NCBI GenBank assembly: GCA_033182465.1
Contig: CP137319.1
Coordinates: 3,472,001-3,536,000 of the forward strand
Direction of reading: 5' to 3'
DNA length: 64,000 nt
Source of the DNA: Sanghuangporus weigelae
Lineage: Eukaryota; Basidiomycota; Agaricomycetes; Hymenochaetales; Hymenochaetaceae
Below, piece by piece: positions 56,131-64,000 of this stretch. Below the pieces are notes generated by a model. The model was given only the letters and a program-made list of their open reading frames with translations. It was not told where the DNA came from and did not search any database. Both the position numbers and the translations under genes were made by a program. Position 1 is the stretch's first letter; each line of letters begins with the position of its first letter.

Positions 56131-56766
56131 ACGCGATACTCGTTACGGAGAGCATAGTTGGCGAGGAAAAGAAACTTCGTCCATATAAGCTTGGGAAGCC
56201 ATACCTTCTTTGTTTCGACTCTTCGAGATCCAACCGTAGACCGACTATGGTAGGGCTTTATCAATACCCTTCAGGAGTGAACTGGGAAACACTGTACATC
56301 CACCCGCGGCATTTTGGTTCGCGACAGCACAAATACGAGAAGCGCGACGACGTCCTTAGTCTTGGAGTCTGTCTTCTCGAACTTTACTCTATGGAATTCG
56401 TTTTCCATGGAATGCGACGAAGGGAAGTATGAGGACAATACCGAAGTCGTCGACCTGACTCCGGCCAGGTTGCGACAGGAGGCAATCGTTCAAGGAAAAT
56501 CGATTAGCGTCAATACGACATAGCTGCGACAGCATTTATGATCGAGGCCGCAGAAGACCGCAGAAGTGCGTGTTCCAGCGATTAAGGACCATCTATTCAA
56601 GGGTGTCGTCGTGGCGTGTCTGATATTTGGAGATCCGCACAAGCTTGCAAAAAGCAGAATGTTCAAGTCAAGGTTCAGAGATTATTCTCATCTTTCTCCA
56701 GATGAGCAGAGTGTTAAGTTAATTCAGGACGTGCTGATGAAATTGAAGAGTATAATTCTGTCATAG
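56131..56766 (+). pseudogene. Module E helical-pseudokinase remnant, C-terminal third
   Basis: Begins abruptly at sequence equal to LDAILVTESIVGEEKK of the module B gene and continues KLGKPYLLCFDSSRS, LYQYPSGVNWETLY, KRDDVLSLGVCLLEL, then in another frame LTPARLRQEAIVQGKSIS, a stop, and VVVACLIFGDPHKLAK to the shared end KLKSIILS. There are two frame breaks and a nonsense codon. The first two thirds are missing. The preceding sequence at 55788-56130 shows nothing recognisable. Confidence 0.8.
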
Positions 56767-57269
56767 GATGCAGTTTTGTGTAGCTCTCAAAGAAGACTTT
56801 CTCTCGCCCTCAGCGAAATCAACAGTTGTTTGTCGTTCTTAGTCTCCCGATTGTATTTCTTTCGAGCATTTTTTTTCCAAGTTTTGGATTGATCAGCATC
56901 TGAGTCCGTTACTGAGCATTTGCAATCTGCAGCCCGTTGTAACGGACACATCGCATCCTGTGATTTTGTTGCGTCAAATGTTTTACGCATCATAGATCAC
57001 TAGGCCTGTCAACTGCATATAGTCAATATCCCGTAACTAAGCAAGAGCATCTGCGTGCAGCTTTACTATTGTTCCAAATGCCACGTTTTGCGGAACCTGA
57101 TCAGATGAGTTTCATCATGGATATTTTCACAGCAATAACGATACGCCTTGTATCATCCATCTCCTGACACCTCGTGTAGGATCGCGCCGGGCAGGCGGCT
57201 AACACGAATTCGAAGAAAGTCCAAATTAGCCACAATTCTCGCAACCGAGAAGGCCAGGTCGCCGCGCTC

Positions 57270-57560
57270 TTGTTCGAGACAAAGGGAAAATGGCTCCGCT
57301 GTGGACAACGCTGTGATGACATGCTTCTTTGGGACAAAGGGAAGGGAACGTGTATCAGAACTTCTGATTCAGGACAAGGGGAAAGCGGAGATAAATTATC
57401 GCGATAATCTCACACGAGGAGATGGTCAGGCCTCCGTTGCGAGCACGACATCTGAGTATTTCAAATGTCGCGATGGAAGCAGATCATTCATCGTCCCCGG
57501 ATAGTCAATGATTCTCAGGGATGGGTCCATGACGATCCAAGTTGGCGAGGCTTGGTGCTT
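57270..57560. repeat. Dispersed downstream repeat, copy 3
   Basis: Same words as the 35.7-kb copy: GACAAAGGGAAAATGG, GGACAAGGGGAAAGC, CTGAGTATTTCAAATGTCGC, GGAAGCAGATCATTCAT, CCCCGGATAGTCAATG, followed by GGATGGGTCCATGA. Part of the segmental duplication. Confidence 0.65.
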
Positions 57561-58999
57561 GTGTTCGAGTCATGTTTGGTCTTCGGCCATGCTTTTATTG
57601 CACGGAGTTGGCTAGGCTAGTTGAAGGATTGTCAACAGATTGTCATGTCCATGAAAAGTCGACCAATTTTTTTTTTCTTTGATTGCACGTTTGTATTTTC
57701 TGCAGACCCTCCCACAGGCTCCCGAACTGGGAAATTGATTGGCATTGTATCTAATATGATCGACGCTTGCGTTCCCTGACAGGCCAATGCTTTGGTACGT
57801 ACAATTTTTTGGAAGGTGCTTGAAAATCTTGTTGTCGTAGAGCAATGCCATTAATCTTACAGCTACGGAAAAAAATATGAGGAGGAAAGGCAGGGGAATA
57901 ATCGGCGGACCTTTTGTTGTATGTTCATATCCGTTTGCTACGCTTCGGTAAAAGAGTAGGACAACGAGAGATTTACTTTTGTTCATTTTTTAGAGACAAG
58001 CTGGGTAAAGTCTGCTCGCATTGGAACACAGGATATCGGTAGAGTCAAACTGTCAAATACTATAGTCAGCCGGATAGAGCATACAAAGAGAGCAGAGCTG
58101 TTGCGCATCTTTCAAGAGAAGGGCTATGCATAAAGAATAAGGAGAATTCATGAGTCAAAGAGTCTTACACATGTGTATGACCTAATCGTTACTCTATCCA
58201 TCATTGCCACTAGGTAGCTATACGTAGCAGCGCGCGGTTCGATCGACGATTATCTTGAAACGGCGGGCACAATTCCAAAGTTCCGTGGATTACAATGAAT
58301 TCTACCCTGTTCCATCCTGGCATGAAAAATTGGGGAGACCAGATTCCCACCAGATCTCAGCTCATTGTCATCGTTCGTTTCGTATCGAGGTCCAAGAGAA
58401 AAGCAGATGCCATGCCGTCTGTCCCACACCTCGCGCTTAGTTAAACATGTTTTGCAGAGCGTGAGAAGCCAGTAATCCTTTGCATGCCTTTCGCCTTTCG
58501 GCCAACTGCTAGGTATGCTGGAGCATGCAGGAGCAACTATAATGGTGCTGAAAGCTGAAAAGACGGAGCTTGGCGGTAATCGGCAATGGCACTAAGACTG
58601 AGCCATGGGAACGCATCTAGTATCATCTGGTGCTCATGATGAAGTGCATCGATGAGTGGCGACATGCTTCGATATCCGCAAGAATCGGTGGGAAAAGCAG
58701 TGCAAGGATGCAAGATATGGATGCATATCACTGCAAAAAGATACAACTACCGATGGATAGGCGACCATAAGCTTGAGTAGAACATATCCATGACACCCTA
58801 GTCACGTCCATTGAAGTCTAATCGTCGAAATTGTGAAATTGGGCTGTTACAGAGCTGCACTGACGGCGACAATCTCGATTACGCATCTAGTTCTCAGATA
58901 CTCCAAGCTGATGATGGTAGGACCGCAGAGGTAGGTGCATAAGTAGTGAATATTGTATCATTGTATTCAAGAGCAGGGCAAGTTTTACAATCACTGTGC

Positions 59000-60930
59000 C
59001 TAGCCTAGTGACGGATGGGAACCTCGATTTGTCCTCCCCTTCTTATTATGTAATGAAGTCTCTTCAAAGACTTGCGCCATTCTCATGGAGCTGACAGCGT
59101 CCTCGAGCGATCCTAAGGACTCTCTCGCGAATGCAAGCCCATTCACGGATGAAGAATTGGTCTGGAGAAGCCGATATGGCATGCTGGAGTCCCACGGGTA
59201 TCGTCTCCGACAACGATACAAACCAGACTGGACGCCGTCGTAGCTCAAATCCAAGAGGCCTGCTCCATTACATGAGGATTATTCTGCTCATTGGGTATGT
59301 GCTGCATTCGGTCTACAAGCATTTCTTACAGCTCTCTAAAATTCAGAAGTCATCGACGCTGTAAGGATTGCGGATGAACGAAGAGTGTTCCTGAAACGGG
59401 TGGCGGACGACAGCTCAGAACTCCGGATCCATCGCTTTCTTTCGGAGAAGGAGAGACTTAAAGATCCATGGAACCATACAGCTCCCCTACTTGACGAGTT
59501 TCCAGAGGATGACGACCCAACAATGATATACATGGTTATGCCTCTACTTCGCCCATATGATGTACCTGAGTTTTTCTCCGTCGAAGAAGTCGTGGATTTC
59601 ATGAGACAAGTTCTTGAGGTGCGTGTTTGAGTCTTCTTCTTTGATGTTATCTTAGTGTTTGATCAGGGTATCGTGTTCATGCACAGATCAAATGTGGCTC
59701 ATAGGTACCAATCAAAGAATCGATCAAGCTAATGCCATTAAGCACACTTTAATAGGGACTGTTCAGACTTGAATATTATGATGGACGCTGATGCAATGTA
59801 TCCAAAGGGTTTTCATCCGAAGAGCGGGATAATGGATTCCACAGGTCATAGGTTTGCGCATCCAAAGCACCGACGTGATATCGTTCCCCGTGTTCGATAT
59901 TACTTTATCGATTTCGGTATCTCCAGCATGTTCCGTCCCGAGGATAAAGAAAGAAAAGTCATCGGGCTAGAAGGCCAAGATACAGCGGTCCCTGAACTGT
60001 CATTGTCAAGGCCGTATGACCCATTCCTCGTTGACGTCTTTATTCTGGGAAATCTTTTCAAGAAAACGTTTATCGACGTAAGTCATTCGCTGATTTATGT
60101 AATTCCTTCCTGATTGATTATTAGAAATACGGCAACGTGGAGTTTTTACGCTTTCTCGTAGAGGATATGATGCAGCCATCTCCTCTCGCTCGCTGCAATT
60201 CAGAGGAAATACTGAACTATTTTAATGATATCATTGCTCGGCAGTCTCCACGCTCTCTGAGATGGAGACTCAAGAAGAAGACTTGCGGACGGACTGAACG
60301 TTTCTTCGTGGATGTCGATTCTATTTCCCATGAAGGTGTATTTCTTGTGAAGCGGGTCATCTGTGAGTGAAGTGGTCCTTTATCACCTCGAAGTGCATCT
60401 CAATCGACTTCTTCAGCCTCAAGCACGAGCAGCGTTGTACATTTTTTGCAAAAGCGGCTTCGCTTGGATCGAAAAAGCTAATGCGTTTCACTGATGTTTA
60501 TTCGAGCGCGGGATGGATGTAAAGACCGCTTTTCTGGTGTTACTCCATGAATAAGCAGAACAAACTACTCTAAAAAGCGAGATTTTATGGTCTGATATCT
60601 GGGATATAATATCGAATAACTTTCCGTTGCACACCAGTCTTCGTGGAAGTCATTCGGAACAGCTCAGAATTCGTCTTTTGCGCTCTATTCATACACGTTC
60701 ATTGAGCAGTAGATTGCAGCTGTATCTGCTTGATCTGCAATTGCGACTTATAGAAAAAGGTTAGAGTGCCGGGCCTGGCAAGGTTTCAAATTGAAGCTGA
60801 CGACAAGAGGATGTCTACCAAAGAGGTCCGAGTCGATTATATCATGACAGTTTTAACCTTCTTCCATCACAAATTCTTCTCCTTGTGCTGAATTGTCGAC
60901 CTTTCTTTACACAATCCAAAGGTGTCGGTT
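59000..60930. repeat. Segmental duplication, copy 2 right part
   Basis: Counterpart of 43330-45280, containing the decayed LRxR gene and its downstream sequence to TTCTTTACACAATCCAAAGG. Similarity ends near 60930. Confidence 0.75.
59085..60481 (+). pseudogene. Module E LRxR kinase, type II, two lesions
   Basis: Near copy of 43423-44829: MELTASSSDPKDSLANASP, VWRSRYGMLESHGYRLRQRY, PDWTP, then TAG (59241-59243) where paralogues have the Trp of PSW. The acceptor of the first intron is also altered: TTTAG|AAC in the live copy reads CTAAAATTCAG here, and the new AG puts the next exon out of frame. Downstream all is intact: VFLKRVADDS, AHR|DCSDLNIMMD, IDFGISS, GQDTAVPELS, DVFILGNLF, SPRSLRWRLKKK and FLQKRLRLDRKS. 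A recently silenced gene. Confidence 0.78.
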
Positions 60931-61661
60931 TATATCACAAACCAGTTGGTAATGTAATGTCTATTGCACTTGGTGTATCGTACTAGTCTTCGCATACGAA
61001 ACTAAGGACATTCAAATCATTGCGATACTGTAGCTACTGTAACAACTACCATACGACATAAAAAGAGGAACGAATGCTATGGACTAGAGCGAACGACGGA
61101 AGAGCTTGTTACTCTTTCAAAACTTGACGTGTGGACAGAATTTAAGGAGCCTCTGGGCAAGATAACAGCGTCTTGAAAGCGTCTTAAGGACTTGTTAAAG
61201 AATTATGGAGTAATCATGACGTTGTCTGGAGACAAAAGACGTGGGTTAGGACAGGACGATCTATTCAGATTTGGGCCAAGGGCCCGAAATCTTCACACGC
61301 ATCACGCATTACCCGACTTCAACGTCCACCATGGGCACTTCCAATGTGTGTCCTCTATCACCACTCCAATTGGAACCCATCACCGCTAGCTACGAGGAAA
61401 CGATTTACACACCATGGAGACTACAAGTCGGTAGTATAGGTGTGGGAGCTGATCTGAGCTAAGTCGTGTATCCATTGTAGCTTTCCTCCATCCGCATTTT
61501 CGACAAACGAAAGCGGTTACAAGGAGCTTACGACTGCAAAATGTCTCCTGAGGAGGTGTTGAAGGTCCAGCGCCGTTGTGCCATATACGATCTCAGTCCT
61601 AAACGTCTTCAAAGAAATGTGTACAACGACCTGAGATAATGATATCGATTCTTAACTCTTT
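60931..61661. other. Stretch without a recognised gene
   Basis: Short frames only. A weakly kinase-relic-like segment at about 61500-61620 could not be aligned with confidence. Confidence 0.35.
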
Positions 61662-62200
61662 TTGATGGATCCCAGTTCTCATCTGTTCGTGAGGTACTTG
61701 ACTTTGAAACAGACGCAGGAGATACGCCGGGTGGCCTTCTTTCCGTCCTTTAAGTTGACTTCCGGAAAGTGCGTGTATTCATGCGTGAGAATGGCGGCTC
61801 CCATGGGATCTCATCTTTTATCACGGGAAAGCTTGTCAAGACAAGCAGCTGCTCGCTCTGGACCATGGCGAGCCATGAAAGTCCTTGTCGACACATCCTC
61901 CTCAGCAACGTGTTCGACGTGTCCTCATTCATCTTAATTGTTGACATGCTGATGACGTTTGTCAGATACGACGAGCTTTCCTTCCTCTATTGAATGATAC
62001 TATGACCGAAAGAGAGGCAAAACCTCACCTTCGCCCAGCCATCCATGGTGACCTCCCCGAGCGTCGAGCATTGTTATTCTGTTGCACTTATTGACCTCAA
62101 GGGGTACGAATGGAATTCGTCAATTGTTTCTGTCATGCTGGTTCATTCAAGCGTGAAGTAGCGTTTGTAATCAGGTATTACTCTTGTACGTCTCCATGAA
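61662..62200 (+). pseudogene. LRxR kinase relic, type I
   Basis: Scattered pieces follow the type I gene order: SSVREVLDFETDAG (compare SSVDEVIDFMKQ), FMRENGGSHG, an AAGACAAGCAGCTGC word equal to the DCQDKQLPE region, RYDELSFLY, and TCATTCAAGCGTGAAGTAGC near the end. Large internal deletions and broken frames. Another scrap at about 62295-62345 (PRDSLRRSLLSH) may belong to it. Confidence 0.6.
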
Positions 62201-62707
62201 TTGAGCATCAAAACTGCAGCAGTTATCTCAGATCGTTTGAACAGACTTAGCGAAAGAAGATGTCTGACTCTTTGATCTGGTCTTTTCTCTCAATTGAATC
62301 GTTGCTGTCCTCGGGATTCTCTGCGACGTAGCCTCCTATCACATTCCTGCGTACCTCGACAAGTTCGTTATAATCTTTCAGAGAGATCTCTCGTCACTAG
62401 ACCGCAGAGTTTACCAAGGAGCCGGAGACTATTGAGCCAGGGCACTATGCCGAAGGAAATTCTATTGAGAGGAACACATAAAGATGGATGAAGGGGTTGG
62501 TCAGAAACGTTGAGGTAGGGATAGAAAGTTACACGCAAATTTGGTTAAGTGGCGCAATCTTAATGAGGAAAGTAAGAGGCCTTGTATCAGCAGGGCCGGG
62601 GCGGGACAACAGCTATGGTATTGTCTCTATCAGGACCCTGGACCCTTTCTCACGTGTTTCTAGTGATGCCGCTCATTCTCATCCCTTCTCTCTTGCAGCC
62701 AACCATC

Positions 62708-63574
62708 ATGGAAAGGACGCGCGAGAACGCAAGTCCACTCCTCACTCACGAAACTGCTTGGAGAGATAGGTATAGTATGCTGGAGTCACACGGTTATCGA
62801 TTGCGCCAGCGCTACAAGCCAGACTGGAAACCGTCCTGGCTCGGCACAGATCTACCCGTAGTCCTTCACGAGGATTACCCTGCGTATACCGTAAGTAGGA
62901 AATCACTGTCCAAGTGAAAGTATTGACGAAAATCTCGCAGAAACGTGACACCATGGACGCTGTAAGGATTGTGGACGGCCAAAAAGTCTTTTTAAAGCGG
63001 ATTCTGTCGAACAGTTCCGAACTGGTTATCCTTCGCTTCCTATCGGATTCTCGAGGACTCCAAGGTCCGGAGAATCACTCCGTGCCACTGTTGGATGAGT
63101 TCGTCGAGGATGATAACCTTTTTCACGGATATTTTCCTTCTTGGAAATTTGTTCAGGAAGACGTTTCTCGAGGTAATATACGTCTCATATTATCCAAAGA
63201 TATTCTAACTATTCTACAGAAATACACAAATATATGCTTTCTAAAACCGTTGGTGAATGAAATGACCAGACATAACTGGAGGTACCGATGCACGTCATCG
63301 GAAGCTTTGCAACTTTTCGAGAATATTGTATCCCGTCAGTCTTGGTATACTCTGAGATGGTGCCTCAAAAGGAAGGGCGTAAGTCGAGCCTCATCTCTCT
63401 TGCAAGATGTCGAGTCTGCCTCCAGGGAAACCGTGTCCCTCGCAAAAAAGATAATCAGTACGTTCCACCCGATTCAGAGCTCCTTACTTCCTTAGATACT
63501 AATACAAAAGAAATTTCACAGCATCGAAATCTCATGAAGTAATAAAAGCGATTTCCAGAACAGGCATCTGTTAG
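62708..63574 (+). pseudogene. LRxR kinase, type II, catalytic core deleted
   Basis: A good N-terminus (MERTRENASPLLTHETAWRD, LESHGYRLRQRY, PDWKPSWLG), a normal first intron and VFLKRILSNS are followed by the hinge EFVEDDNLFHG. There the sequence jumps directly to the counterpart of FILGNLFKKTFLE, now out of frame, so the catalytic loop and DFG are lost. The C-terminal part (KYTNICFLKPLVNEM, YTLRWCLKRK, LLQDVESASRE) is intact. Normal splicing of the next intron would put it out of frame, while reading straight through that intron keeps one open frame to 63495. The end at 63574 assumes the usual last intron. A kinase-dead truncated product is conceivable, but a pseudogene is more likely. Confidence 0.65.
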
Positions 63575-63594
63575 GACTACCTGGGGTCCTGTTA

Positions 63595-63770
63595 CAATAG
63601 GACAAGGGAGAACGGAAGTACTTATCGTAATGTGTAAAAATTTGTCCTTGAGAAGATACGGTGTACACAGAATCTGATTATTTCACCTGCCTCGACGGAA
63701 GCAGATCATACATGGACCCGGACAGTCAATATTAATGTCCATGACGGTCCAAGTTGGCAAAGTTTGGCCC
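63595..63770. repeat. Dispersed downstream repeat, copy 4
   Basis: Words ATAGGACAAGGGAGAACGG, CTGATTATTTCA, GACGGAAGCAGATCATACAT, GGACCCGGACAGTCAAT and GTCCATGACGGTCCAAGTTG. This copy shows best that GTCCATG and CATGGAC face each other as a small inverted repeat. The remaining bases to 64000 hold no recognised feature. Confidence 0.65.
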
Positions 63771-64000
63771 ATTGCCAGATTTCAACCTGGTTTCGGGCAC
63801 AAAATGTCTGAAGAAAGATTCCATGCAGGTAAACAGCTTGCATTGCGCCTGGCTCATGTACACAATCATGATGCACTTTGCTGCCTAAGATTATACTATG
63901 CTCATGTTGCACAGATGGTCTGCATTGTGTTTGAGCGTTGATTGACAATAGTACTGGTACTCATGAAATCTAGACAGATCGAAGCGGCACATCAGCTTTT

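Larger units (their letters stand above)
56131..58907. repeat. Segmental duplication, copy 2 left part
   Basis: Counterpart of 34550-37190. The similarity ends near 58907, just after TTCTCAGATAC(T/G)CCAAG, and the following sequence picks up the counterpart of 43.33 kb. The two kinases present between these points in copy 1 are therefore absent here. Confidence 0.75.

Noticed and set aside
1-64000. CRISPR arrays, retroelements, secondary-metabolite or mating-type genes
   Set aside because: None of the expected repeats, polymerase, integrase, synthase or homeodomain motifs were seen in any frame I read.

Overview
The window looks like an Agaricomycete-type basidiomycete chromosome segment. 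Genes are broken by many short introns (about 45-60 nt, GT..AG with a CTNA branch-like motif), spacing is tight, and the kinase families are of the kind that expand in mushrooms. I cannot name the species. No tRNA, rRNA, CRISPR array, retroelement or transposase gene was recognised. Two short non-autonomous inverted-repeat elements (MITE-like) are present.

Nearly everything except one large gene (10869-15588, 1448 aa, conserved-looking, unknown function) belongs to four kinase-like families. (1) Short TKL-type kinases with an HRD loop. (2) Longer TKL-type kinases with a large helical N-terminal region and an HGD (non-RD) loop. (3) LRxR kinases of about 380 aa, with a WR.(Y/H)..L..HGY.LR.R..P.W.PSW N-terminus and an HRDCS.LNIMMD loop, in a type I (VAIKKLR) and a type II (VFLKRV). 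(4) Intronless 603-605 aa proteins with a helical N-terminus and a degenerate kinase-like C-terminus, called here helical-pseudokinases. They resemble HeLo/MLKL-like architectures, but that is an inference.

The families recur in a fixed order and orientation: short TKL (+), convergent helical non-RD TKL (-), divergent LRxR kinase (+), helical-pseudokinase (+). Module A is 16168-24680 and module B is 27322-35181, both complete. Module C is 38768-44829 and lacks the fourth gene. Module D is 48905-55787 and has its enzymes degraded but the pseudokinase intact. Module E is 56131-60481, decayed. A and D share one subtype of all four genes; B, C and the remains of E share another, so the modules appear to have multiplied as units. 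The left end (1-3209) carries a convergent helical TKL/short TKL pair in inverted orientation, followed by an LRxR relic carrying a MITE and an intact LRxR gene.

Relics are plentiful: LRxR pieces at 4.5-5.5, 45.4, 47.1, 52.2, 59.1, 61.7 and 62.7 kb, a pseudokinase relic at 25.2 kb, and a helical TKL tail at 45.8 kb. A segmental duplication links 34.55-45.28 kb to 56.13-60.93 kb, with about 6 kb missing from the second copy. A dispersed repeat of up to about 300 bp lies downstream of several module genes. The whole looks like a birth-and-death cluster of signalling or possible cell-death kinases, by analogy with MLKL/RIPK and HeLo systems. That function is inferred, not shown by the sequence.
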